NCBI GenBank assembly: GCA_034401795.1
Contig: CM067360.1
Location: 125,946,883-126,010,882 of the forward strand
DNA length: 64,000 nt
Reading direction: 5' to 3'
DNA from: Chaetoderma sp. LZ-2023a
Lineage: Eukaryota; Mollusca; Caudofoveata; Chaetodermatida; Chaetodermatidae
Position numbers and translations under genes: made by a program. The notes under the pieces were generated by a model. The model was not told the DNA's origin. It worked only from the letters and a program-made list of their open reading frames with translations, and did no database searches. Below, one piece after another: positions 53,427 to 62,872 of this stretch. Every line of letters starts with the position of its first letter. The stretch's first letter is position 1.

Positions 53427-53668
53427 TTTTAACTCCTTAATGCTTGGACTTGTTAAATTTAATTTAAATTTTCTCAAGAAAATGTCCATTTGCAGACCAA
53501 GAGAAGACCATTTTTGAAAATTTATCACTGGAATGACTGGCTCGGTTATCGAGCCAGTCATTCCAGTGGTAAATTTTCAGAAATATTCTTCTTTTGGTCT
53601 GCAAACGGACATTTCTCAAGACCACTGCAGAAGCCGTTTTTGGCTAATATGTGTGTTAAAGGGTTAAG
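53427..53668. mobile_element. piggyBac-type palindromic MITE copy
   Basis: TTTTAACTCCTTAATGC opens it and GTTAAAGGGTTAAG (53655) closes it. Arms: TGTCCATTTGCAGACCAAGA (53484) to GACTGGCTCGG, then CGAGCCAGTCATTCCAGTGG to TCTGCAAACGGACATTTCTC. Confidence 0.82.
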
Positions 53669-54101
53669 AACTTTGGTCCACACTTAAAAGCTAATTCACT
53701 TTTGAACAAGTGGTCTAAAATTTAAGACCATGTTTAGGGCGGTATTAGGGATTTAGGTCCAGACATATACGGTCAAAGAACCGACTGCTGGTTTGCACAT
53801 ATTGAAATTTAGATTTTGGGAATTCAGATTTCATCAAAGCTTCAAATTGTTTCCAACATGCCTAAACGTTGGCGGAGTTTAGCTAGGAATGGATCTTTCC
53901 AGTTTTAGCTATGCCCCACCCATCTCTAACTAAGCTCCACCCACACTTTGCCCATGTTGGGATCAATCGACGCCTGCAATCTCTGAATCACAATTTCCAG
54001 AAAACTATACAGGTTAGTTGTTTAATATTTTGAAACTAATATGACTGGGTACTGTCGCTGCCACGGTCAAATTAGTTTCAAAATATTCAACGGCATGTTT
54101 A
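53669..54101 (+). repeat. spacer and composite MITE family 2, left part
   Basis: From 53885: GAATGGATCTTTCCAGTTTT, AGCTATGCCCCACCCATC, AAGCTCCACCCACACTTTGC, GTTGGGATCAATCG, then the core palindrome (TTAATATTTTGAAACTAATA ... AATTAGTTTCAAAATATTCA, 54020-54090). At 54102 a piggyBac-type MITE interrupts it. 53669-53880 is unassigned. Confidence 0.7.
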
Positions 54102-54343
54102 TTAACCCTTTAATGGCCATGCCGACAAAAACCGGCCTCTGTTATGGTCTTGTGGAATATGTCCATTTACAGGTCAAGAAAACACAATTTTTGAAAATTT
54201 ACCACTGGAATGACTGGCTCGGTTATCGAGGCAGTCATTCCAATGGTAAATTTTCCAAAATTGCATTCTCTTAGCCTGTAGATTGACATTCAATAGGCAG
54301 ATAAGTAAATTTTCATGACCAGATTTGACCATTAAAGGGTTAA
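54102..54343. mobile_element. piggyBac-type MITE with TTAA target, 242 bp
   Basis: It runs from TTAACCCTTTAATGGCCA to TGACCATTAAAGGGTTAA: terminal inverted repeats directly against TTAA on both sides, the piggyBac hallmark. The arms read GTCCATTTACAGGTCAAGAA to TTACCACTGGAATGACTGG and back. It is inserted in MITE family 2, whose sequence (TTTATTAAAT...ACATACAATTCG) resumes after 54343. This copy defines the family's ends. Confidence 0.88.
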
Positions 54344-54495
54344 TTAGTAAATACATACAATTCGTACGTGTTGGAATATTAAGCATTTAAGATGGACTAA
54401 ATTGAGTCATTCATGCTGGAATTGATTATGATGTCATCATACACGTCACATAGTTCATTATGACATCATATGATGGATGGGGCATAGCTAGAAAT
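54344..54495 (+). repeat. composite MITE family 2, right part
   Basis: AATACATACAATTCGTACG, GAATTGATTATGATGTCATC, TTCATTATGACATCATATGA and GGGGCATAGCTAGAAATGGA. Confidence 0.72.
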
Positions 54496-54787
54496 GGAAC
54501 ACTGTATTATATATATATATATATATATTTACCACTTCAAAAGCTGGAGTTGAATTGAGAATGACATTAATGATACATAACATGATGCCAAGCTGCATTA
54601 TGACATCACTCTGTAATGGTACAAACGTGGACAGATACAGTGAGAGACAAGCCAGCCAAACCAGAGCAACGCACACCATCAACAATGGACCGCGCTGAAA
54701 AAGAGCATAGCATATTCCCAAGCCGCTCATGTCTCATACGCTTAGACACTATTCCTGAGTTTAAATTGATTGTAAACAGTAATGAGT
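54496..54787. other. AT microsatellite and non-coding spacer
   Basis: (AT)n at 54507-54529. The remainder has no recognisable gene. Confidence 0.5.
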
Positions 54788-55027
54788 TTAACCCTTTAAC
54801 GGTCAAATTTGGCCAAGAAAATCGAATTATTTGTTTATTGAATGTCAATTTGCAGGGCAGGATAACATTATTTTTGGAAATTTAACACTGGAATGACTGG
54901 CTCGGTTATCGAGCCAGTCATTCCTGTGATAAATTTTCAAAAATAGTATTTTCATGGCCTGCAAATGGACATTGCTTAAGACCACTGCAGAGGCTGCTTT
55001 TTCCCGGCTTGGCCATTAAAGGGTGAA
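54788..55027. mobile_element. piggyBac-type palindromic MITE copy
   Basis: TTTAACCCTTTAACGGTCA at the left and TTGGCCATTAAAGGGTGAA at the right. The arms hold TGTCAATTTGCAGGGCAGG, CACTGGAATGACTGGCTCGG, CGAGCCAGTCATTCCTGTGA and GGCCTGCAAATGGACATTG. Confidence 0.82.
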
Positions 55028-55062
55028 AACAATTATTCATCATACAATCGACTAAACGAGAG

Positions 55063-55125
55063 AGTTGATACTTACCTCCCAAACACTCTGATATTCCCAA
55101 AATATCTACCTACATTCAATAAAGA
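55063..55125 (-). repeat. DIRS C terminal inverted repeat, 3' end
   Basis: Complementary to 58989-59053 with a few mismatches. On the element's sense strand it contains GAGGTAAGTAT, a strong match to a 5' splice site. Confidence 0.82.
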
Positions 55126-56044
55126 CTTGAATCACAGTGCCACTGGGCTACCGACATAATGTCATCCACCGGTACCCTACTCAACAGGGCGGTGGAAGCC
55201 ACTACGCCACAGACACTGTGATCCTTGGCCATGTCAACCTGTTTACCAGTGGCGGATGTGTGGCATAACTTGCAAGCCATGGGGTTCAATGTAAGACAAC
55301 CATAATGAACTAGGGTCTGTCCGCCATTCCTGTGCACATTGCTTGTACCGGTTTAATGCACGGACAGGACACCATGCTTTTGAATTAGGACCATATCTAG
55401 TCAAGGGTGGTACAACAATAGATTGACCTGGATATTTCAATGACTGATTCTTGGCCATGAAATTAACCCTAGGCCATCCCCTGTAACCATATAATGGTCT
55501 AGCTCGGCAAATAAGGCGTGAATTTCACTTCTACGCCTTGCTGAGGCCGCAGCAATTAGAAAAACAGTTTTAAGTGACAACATTTTCATAGAAATGGAAC
55601 TTAGTGGTTCAAAGGGTTTATCAGCCAGTACATGGAGCACTAGAGATAAACTCCAAGCCGGAATCATTGAAGGATTTATCGGTCTTAGATTACCCATGCC
55701 TTTGATTAAGGTATTCAAATTACATACTTTATCACTTCCCCTATTAGCCAAGCAAGGGATAACAGATGTTAAAGCTGACTTATAGCCAGCAATAGAATTA
55801 GGCATCAGGCATCATACAGGTGACAGAGGAAATAGCCTACTGCCTGAATAGATGAATCCATTGGATTAATACATCTTTCTGAGCACAATTCTGCAAATCT
55901 GTTGATTTTATAATTATGTGCTCTGGAGGTTGACCCTCTTAACATGGCCTCTTGCTCAGAAAAGCCCTCCTTAATTACGGATTCCTTGAAAACATCCACG
56001 CAGTCAATTGGAACACTGACGAATTGTTGTGAAGGGCCTTGCAC
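55116..56044 (-). pseudogene. DIRS tyrosine recombinase, frameshifted
   Basis: Pieces in order: 56044-55805 with TSRAHNYKINRFAELCSERC and IQAVGYFLCHLYD (core-binding domain); 55805-55437 with IAGYKSALTSVIP and AAASARRRSEIHALF (Arg of box I); 55458-55243 with KYPGQSIVVPPLTRYGPN and WCPVRALNRYKQCAQ; 55337-55116 with KDHSVCGVVASTALLSRVPV and DDIMSVAQWHCDSS. The H-x-x-R of box II reads H-x-x-C (CGT to TGT). No clear catalytic tyrosine follows before the stop in the terminal repeat. The enzyme would integrate the circular DNA copy. Confidence 0.8.
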
Positions 56045-56051
56045 TGGAAAA

Positions 56052-57175
56052 TTATATGTCCATCAGAGGCAGAGGAACCGGATTGCGATAGCACTCGGAT
56101 CTGGAATCGGAGAGATGTACATTGTCATCTTCCCATTCTTCTTCTTTAGGAATAAATCTATGTTGGGTTTGCCCCAGTGGTTGAACAGATGATCCGCCAC
56201 ATGTTGATTTAGGTACCATTCCGTAGGTAACATACTCATCCTTCGGCTCAATGAGTCTGCTAACAGATTTAACCTTCCCGGAATATGACCTGCTTTCAAG
56301 GTGATCACATGATCTAGACACCAGCAAAGCAGTTTTCATGTCATCATAAAGAGACTGGGCGACTTCGTTCCGCCCTGCTGGTTTATTTAAGTCACTACTG
56401 TTGAGTTGTCTGATGGAATCAGAACTATCTTGCCCTGGACTTTCTCTAAGAAATGTTCTAGGCCCTGGATTACTGCTCGTATTCCAGTAGGTTGATATGT
56501 TCCTGTGACTGATCCAGATTCCAAAGCCATGATACTGTGGCTTCTTCCAGGCAAGCTCCCCATCCCTGCATTGATACATCCATGTACATCGCTATTTAAG
56601 AGTAGGGACGGGTGAGCATCACCCCGCTAGGATATTCTCTCTTCATCCACCAATGAATGTGGTCAATAAAAGGTTCCAACACTGACACTCTTGAGTCCAG
56701 GATTCATGTACTCTGGGTCCACAGTGTCATGTGAAATAACTGTATAGGCCGCCTTCACAAAGCTGCCTGTGGAATGACCGGCTCCAGAGAGCCCATCTAT
56801 CCCAGCATTCTCAATTAAACCTGTGCCAGTACATAGCCACTGGTGTGCAGATGAGTAAACATACCCGCTCTCCAGATCAAAGACCATTGCCCAGGTAAAC
56901 AAACTTCTGGGATGGAGTCAGCTCTGATTTTTGAAAGTCATTATCCAGCCTAAATCCATGAGAGGTTTCAAAACTATCTCCAAATTTGCTGATAAACTTT
57001 CCTGATTGTGTGCTTTTAACAGCCAGTCATCTATGTAAGTGTGGACTGCTATGCTCTCCTGCGGAGATATGTTGTGATAGCAAGAACCACCCAGGTGAAG
57101 ACCTCAGGAGCTGTCAAAATTCCAAAGGGAGGAACTTTGAATTCCTATTGGTGGCCCTGACGGAACGCAGGTGGC
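56052..57175 (-). pseudogene. DIRS RT C-terminal part and RNase H
   Basis: At about 57040-57020 the frame gives VHTYIDDWLLKAHN with an intact Y-x-D-D box. It is preceded by KVPPFGILTAPEVFTWVVLA (57140-57080) in another frame, the second half of the RT palm. The RT fingers upstream are missing, since gag blocks end at about 57180 immediately before. RNase H: EKVQGKIVLIPSDNSTVVTY (56450-56390), SRLIEPKDEYVTYG-type frame-shifted copies, LNLLADSLSRRMSMLPTEWY (about 56260) and HWGKPNIDLFLKKKN (about 56190). Confidence 0.76.
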
Positions 57176-57179
57176 GCTG

Positions 57180-58245
57180 CACGAATGCGCTCTCTATGTA
57201 GCACTTCAAATTGCTCCTGTAGTGCCCTTTGATTGTTCACTAGAGTGACAGACTCTTGGAGGTGTTTACATCCTCCCCTCCGAAGCGACCAGGACCCGAC
57301 ATAGCCGTACGCAGCAGCCTATTGCAGAGATCCAGGTTGTCTAGCGTGAATGTGTGCCTGACCCTAACACTCCTAGTGACGGCCCGTGTCATGCAATCCA
57401 GAGCTGGATGGCTCTCTGGACTGTGACCAGAATTGCTTGTTGTGACACAGAAGCAGTGACTACCCCCTGTAGCATGTTCGAGATATGCGAGAGTGCAAAA
57501 ATTGCAGCTCTCGCGCTCTCCTCTGTTGCATAACACGTTATTGACACTGCGCAATGCGCTCATGCGTAGCGCTTCCATGTCAGCACGGGAGCCTGGCCAC
57601 GTATCCTCGCCTAGCACAGCACAGTAATCTGTACTAGGCTTAGCCACAACACAGCAGCGCTTAGCCACCTCGTGGAGGGAGGGGGCCTTCACCAGGCATC
57701 TGTTCGGCTTGAGAGACACCTCAGCCACTGTGAACATATCAGTGAGATGTCTGCTAACGGCAGAGATGGCATTGCGCTCACCGCCAGCTTTCCCACTAAC
57801 CACGGCCGCTGGTTAACCGACGGTTCCACATTGAGTTCTGGTCTAACACTCACCAGCCATTGGCACATGTCAGACAAGTCCTCTTCAGTGGCCTCCTGCG
57901 AGTGCTCGACCAGGCAAGGGCCTTCGACATCCTCACAACACTCGCAAGCATAACGGTGGCTGGAGCTGTGGATGCACCTGGCAAGCCGGCAAAACCATGC
58001 GGGCCCGTGAGGGCTGGCATGGTATGAGCCGTGGCTATACCAGGAGCCGGAGCCATGGTGTCATGTGGGTTATAATTTCCAACACCATGGTCTGGGACTA
58101 CCGTAGCAAACCCATCAGCAAGCCGTGGAATGCGGTACGGGCAGCCATCAGCTCCAACCCGGGCTACCTTCTGAAGTACTGCATCTAGTACAGACATGGG
58201 GAGCAAACTTGGGTTTGGGAAACCTCCCACAAGAGCCACAACCAC
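57180..58245 (-). pseudogene. DIRS gag, fragmented
   Basis: Near 58245 another frame gives CGSCGRFPKPKFAPHVC, the Cys/His head of copy B, but the acidic/basic middle of B's N-terminal frame is deleted. 58245-57850: VARVGADGCPYRIPRLADGF and MPALTGPHGFAGLPG. 57877-57689: MCQWLVSVRPELNVEPS. 57803-57240: SLICSQ-like MFTVAEVSLKPNRCLVKAPS, GEDTWPGSRADMEALRMSAL, DCMTRAVTRSVRVRHTFTLD and MSGPGRFGGED. Each block has a partner in copy B. Confidence 0.72.
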
Positions 58246-58988
58246 TTGCCTTCTGAAAAGCTATAATACAAAGACAGTGGTTTTTTTTAGTGATATGCTA
58301 AAAAATTACATAACAGGGAGCAACAGTACATAAATTAATTCTTAATAAGAAAGTTGCTAAAGATAAAACAGCCGATAAATATTAATGAATTGTTGAAAGT
58401 AAACAGCGGGCTGATTGTTATTTCACATGCCTCTCCATTATTAATCATAGAGACCATGAAGAAGAGAGCGAAGCCACAACTTATAAGGTGAGCTCTTGAC
58501 TCTCTAGGCATAGACATTCCTAATAGGGAAGGGGTGAATGGTGGAGAGAATTTCATCACAGACCAGTTCCATATCCACACTCAGGTACCTGTGGACTCAA
58601 AAAACAACGATTGATTAGAAATTCAAGGTGCCAAAATATAATTTTACCAGTTTACATGGCACTAACATGTCTAAATCGAATCCAGGAAACACATAACAAT
58701 GCGAAACACTGGCAAAATATAGACAAAATAATAATTAAAGACACCAAATTGCTTGGTCCATGCACTGCATGTGGCATTCTAGCGAGATCAGACATCTTAA
58801 TTAACCAAATTTCTACAAATATTGAGTTGAAAATAGCAAAACTACTAACTAGAAAAGCTTGTTATATTCAGGGCAATAAATTGAGAAGAGGAAGTGACAG
58901 GCTGCGCATACGCGGAGTGGGGCCGGCATCCACCCGCTGTCAATCGGCTCCCTGTTCAGTAGCGGCACCTAACCTTTATAATCTGACC
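58246..58988 (-). other. DIRS C 5' leader
   Basis: Homologous in places to 40272-41276 of copy B: an AGTCAAGAGCTCACC-type block near 58500 and GGCTAG/GCACCTAACCTTTATAATCT next to the terminal repeat. The gag begins after a TATAGCTTTTCAG acceptor-like motif (about 58265). No gene on +. Confidence 0.6.
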
Positions 58989-59053
58989 TTTTATTGAGTG
59001 TAGGTAGATATTTAGGAAATATCAAAGCGTGTTTGAGAGGTAAGTATACTCTT
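58989..59053 (-). repeat. DIRS C terminal inverted repeat, 5' end
   Basis: Inverted copy of 55063-55125. The matching 5' repeat of copy B is at 41277-41345. Confidence 0.82.
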
Positions 59054-59107
59054 GAAGTAAAAAACATGACAATAATTCAAAATCAATATTTATTAAGTTA
59101 ATATTTA

Positions 59108-59217
59108 ACCATTTCATGACGAAGCCGGCCAAGACTGACCTGAGACGGAGTCTTGAGGAATGTCCATTTGTAGGCCAAGAGAAGACTATTTTTGAATATT
59201 TACCACTGGAATGACTG
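59108..59217 (+). repeat. piggyBac-type MITE, left arm only
   Basis: AACCATTTCATGACGAAGCC, AATGTCCATTTGTAGGCCAA and TTACCACTGGAATGACTGGA, then broken at the centre. Confidence 0.72.
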
Positions 59218-59277
59218 GATTGTTAAGAAGTGATTTGACAGATGAATAATCTTAGTGCTTCATACATATGTTAACAT

Positions 59278-59507
59278 CTTAACCTTTAATGGACAAATTT
59301 GTTCACGAAAAGAATATATTTGCTCAATGAATGTCCATTTGCAGGCCAAGAGAGGGCTGTTTTTGAAAACTTACCACTGGAATGGCTGGCTCGGTTATTG
59401 AGCCAGGCATTCCATTGGTAAATTTTTTTTAATAGTTTTCTCTTGGCTTGGACATTCCTCAAGAGCACTGCAGAGACTGGTTATGGCGGACTTGACCATT
59501 AAAGGGT
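59278..59507. mobile_element. piggyBac-type palindromic MITE copy
   Basis: From TTAACCTTTAATGGACAAAT to TTGACCATTAAAGGGTC, with TGTCCATTTGCAGGCCAAGA, TGGAATGGCTGGCTCGG and GAGCCAGGCATTCCATTGG. The right flank TCCTCAAGAGCACTGCAGAG is the sequence amplified in the 13911 satellite. Confidence 0.82.
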
Positions 59508-60355
59508 CACAGTGAATTTTATCTGCGCCCAACAGTAAAAGTAATATTGTTATGCATCGCCTTACGTGTTTACCAGCGAGAAGTGGTGTGAGCAATGCAG
59601 TGTGGGAAAGTATTTTCCCGAAATATATCAATGCGGGAAAGGTGTATTAGGACTAAATACATACCTTGACATTAGTAACATATAAGTAGGCTAAGATATA
59701 GCCGACGTTAAGAATAAGTCCTGTCTGGTTAATAGACCTGATAACATCATTCTCAATCAGTCCACCATAATAAACAGACATCGCATTGCTGAAATAGAAG
59801 ACAGAACAATCTACAGTAGAGCTAAAAAATAACATGACATGTTTCCACAAAATAAAACATAGCGTTCAATATTTTGTACATAATGTGTTTGGAAACCATT
59901 GCTGCCTGGCTCCCAATCAAATTAAGTCCCAAATATTTAACAAAACAAAATTGTACTAATGTTTTTCTGCTGTTATTTTGGAAATATATAAACTTGTTTC
60001 TAACCTGTACTGTAACAGAAACTACATACATGTAGAGACGCAGTCACATGATCCCCTCACTCCGTCCATGGTCAAGATTTTGATGAGTGGCAAGGTGTAC
60101 GACTGTACGGAGGGACACATGGCTAGCAAGACATACATGTACACACATACAGTCGAGATTGACCTAAATATAATTTAGATACTCCCCGATGAGTGACTGC
60201 TGGGCACAAATGTACCTACCCAACCACTTTTTACAAAAAGGCATACACCCAGAATTTGTCATTTATGTCAGCAAACTGCCATTCAATTTGTATCTACATT
60301 TTCCTGACCAAATTGCTCATCAAAGCTTTAATATGTCACACTCGTGTTATTAATT
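59508..60355. other. non-coding with a MITE 2 core relic
   Basis: 59861-59945 has TTCAATATTTTGTACATAAT, CATTGCTGCCTGGC and AATTAAGTCCCAAATATTTA, a decayed palindrome. The 66- and 90-codon frames at 59978 and 60193 have no family motif. Confidence 0.45.
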
Positions 60356-60359
60356 TACA

Positions 60360-61310
60360 ACAAGAGCTCCACAAACGGTGCATAATACCCCGCCATGATG
60401 ACAAACTAATCAATGACAGCTATCAGAGAATATTTATTTCTTACCCAGACCAGTCATCCTTATGAACTGCCAAAGCGATCCGCTAAACGGTCAAGGAGGC
60501 ATCGTCCAGAAACCAATTTTCAAGATGGCTACCGCTGACAGGTGGCCATATTGGATTTTGGATTATCATAAATTTAAATAAGTTTCTTCACCAGACATAT
60601 TCCAACCACCCTATGAAGTGATCCGATAAATGGTAACGGAAATATCATCCCGAAACCAACTTTCAAGATGGCAGCCCGTGGCTGGTGGCCATCTTGGATT
60701 TCGGATCAGTGTCGATTTCGATACGTCTCTTCCTCAGACCTAGTCCAACCAGTCTATGAAGTTTCAAAGCGATCCGATAAACTGTAACAGAGTTACCATC
60801 TGGAAACCAAATTTCAAGATGGCTACCGGTGGCTGGCAGCCATCTTGAATTTTGGATCACTGTCCATCTCGATAGGTATTCCAAACCACTCTATGAAGTT
60901 TCATAGTGATCCGATAAATGGCAACAGAGTTATCATATGGAAACCAATTTTCAAGATGGCCGTCTGTGGCTGGCGGCCATCTTAGATTTTGGATCATCAA
61001 AAATTTTGAATTGTTTCTTCCTCAGACCTAATTCAACCACACCATGAAGTTTCAAAATGTAACAGAGTTATCATACGGAAACCAATTTTCAAGATGCCCA
61101 TCTGTGGCTGACGGCCATTTTGGATTTCGGATCATCATCGATTTCGATAATTTTCTTCCCAAGACCTAGTCCAACCAGACTATGAAGTTTCAATGCGATC
61201 CGACAAACGGTAACAGAGCTATCATCCAGAAACCACTCTGCCGCCCGCATGCCTGCCTGACTGCCCGGTTACATAACACCCCGACAAATTTTTTGGCGGG
61301 GTATAAAAAC
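60360..61310 (+). mobile_element. pearl-like family D element
   Basis: The 5' cap ACAAGAGCTCCACAAACGG then TGCATAATACCCCGCCATG (60360-60398) is the same cap as family C. About five units of 120-170 bp follow, with AACCAATTTTCAAGATGGC, GGCGGCCATCTT(g/a)GATTTTGG and CCTAGTCCAACCA(g/c). The 3' end has a CCCGCATGCCTGCCTGACTG stretch and a hairpin ACCCCGAC / GGCGGGGT (one mismatch) followed by ATAAAA (61304). TACCCCGCCA and TGGCGGGGTA make subterminal inverted repeats. Confidence 0.8.
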
Positions 61311-61354
61311 TGCAATGACCTGGACAAACAGTTTCTACTAGCAATAAACCTGAA

Positions 61355-61850
61355 GCTCCGAGGATGTGTATAGTTATGTCGTGTTTGATGACTATAGTGT
61401 TTAGTCTTCTCTGAAGGATGCAACGAGGAAACTACGCACAAGAGGTACGGGTAAATCAACACAACAACCTTGTTACAAAGTAGAAGATGCAACTCCTGTG
61501 AAGGATTTTGCCACTTTCATAAGCAATAGCAAGACAAAGGATCTATTAACAATGTACCTATCACAAAAGTTGGTAGAGCATGCCAATTTACCAGTTACTA
61601 CAGTAACACATCTACGTGTCCTGTCAAATCAACAAGCAACAGATTTCGTGGATCTTCAAAGCACGCAAGAAGAAGCAGACACTATTCTTATACTCTATGC
61701 AGTTGAAGTTCAGAAATCTGGTTTAAACATCAAATGGCCACATATTTATTCCTCAGATACAGCTGTACTGGTTTTGGTCGTATCTACGCAACCATAATTT
61801 GGGTTCAGAAGCAACATCAACACGAACGACAATCAGAAATTGCTAAAGTA
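61355..61850 (+). pseudogene. dispersed invertebrate gene family, second copy, proximal part
   Basis: YSYVVFDDYS then SSLKDATRKLRTRG (about 61370-61440) and, in the frame from 61498, VKDFATFISNSKTKDLLTMY, LQSTQEEADTILILYAVEVQ and PHIYSSDTAVLVLVVS. The EEADT and SSDTAVLVL acidic motifs resemble a PIN/FEN-type nuclease core and parallel VVADDMGILVLLL in the copy at 29481-32170. There is a stop after TQP at 61795. A pearl-like element follows, and the gene resumes at about 62873. Confidence 0.72.
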
Positions 61851-62872
61851 TGACCCCCTCACCCCCACACACACCCCCCCCCCATTCGCCCAAGCACAAT
61901 CTCTCACACAAGATTAGTCACCGTGACCTTGACACGTACAAGCTCCCACCGAAGATTAATAACGATCCCTTCAATCGAACTAGAATTATCATCCAGAAAT
62001 GCATTATTACTCAATTAACTAGATCGCAGTGACCTTGAGCCCCTAGGGCAAAAATCGATATGGTTCTTTGGACCACCAAGGACAAGCTCCCACTCCAGAT
62101 TGGTAATGATCTCTTCAATAGAACTCGAGTTATCATCCAGAAACGCAATATAATGTAATTAATTAGGTCACTGTGACCGTGACCTTTGAAAGCTTGGCAC
62201 AAAAATCGATACAGTTCGTCGGCCCACCAAGGACAAGCTGCCACAAAAGATTCGCAATGATCCCTTCAATGGAACTTGAGTTATCATTCAGAAACGTAAT
62301 ATTACATAATTAATTAGGTCACTGTGACCTTGACCTTTGATGGTTTGGCGCAAAAACCGATAGGGTTCTTCGGACCACCAAGGACAAGCTCCTACACCAG
62401 ATTGACAACGATCCCTTCAATAGAACTTGAGTTATTATCCGGAAACGCAATATTATGTAAGTAATTATGTCACCTTGACCTTGATGGTGACCATTGACCG
62501 TTTTATGCCAAAATCGATAGGGTTCTTCGGACCACCAAGGACAACCTCCCACGCCAGATCGGTAATGATCCCTTCAATAGAACTCGAGTTATCATCCGGA
62601 AACGCAATATTAAGTAATTAATTAGATCACCTTGACCTTTGACTGTTTGACACCAAAATCGATAGGGTTCTTCGGGCCATCAAGGACAAGCTCCCATGGC
62701 ATAATGTTAATGATCCCTTTAATAGAACTCAAGTCATCACCAGGAAATGAAACCTGAACGGACGGATGGACATACAGACGGACAGTCAGCCGGCCAGACA
62801 GACAGATGATGGACAGACAGATGGACAAAGCAAATGCTATATACACCCCATATATTTATATGGGGGCATAAT
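61851..62872 (+). mobile_element. pearl-like family E element inserted in the gene-family copy
   Basis: Six units of about 150 bp carry GTGACCTTGACCTTTGA, AAAATCGATAGGGTTCTTCG, GACCACCAAGGACAAGCTCC and GATCCCTTCAATAGAACT(c/t)GAG. A GACGGACGGATGG...GACAGACAGATGATGGACAG tract (62757-62825) follows, then hairpin CCCCATAT-ATTT-ATATGGGG (62847-62866) and GCATAATC. No 5' cap was found; 61855-61900 is C/A-rich. The 60-80 codon frames are repeat translations. Confidence 0.8.

Larger units (their letters stand above)
55063..59053 (-). mobile_element. DIRS-like retroelement C with inverted terminal repeats, 4 kb
   Basis: Terminal repeats at 55063-55125 and 58989-59053 are inverted copies (GATACTTACCTCCCAAACAC / complement of GTGTTTGAGAGGTAAGTATA-like sequence; both hold ATATCTACCTACA(T/C)TCAATAAA). 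Read on minus: leader, gag (58245-57180), RT C-part and RNase H (57175-56052), then tyrosine recombinase (56044-55116). Inverted ends plus a tyrosine recombinase instead of an integrase define DIRS elements. The N-terminal half of the RT is deleted and several frames are broken. Confidence 0.88.

Noticed and set aside
62011..62846. Minus-strand frames with repeated WADELYRFL or WSEEPYRFW-like peptides
   Set aside because: Translations of the family E core unit (GGACCACCAAGGACAAGC region), not a protein.
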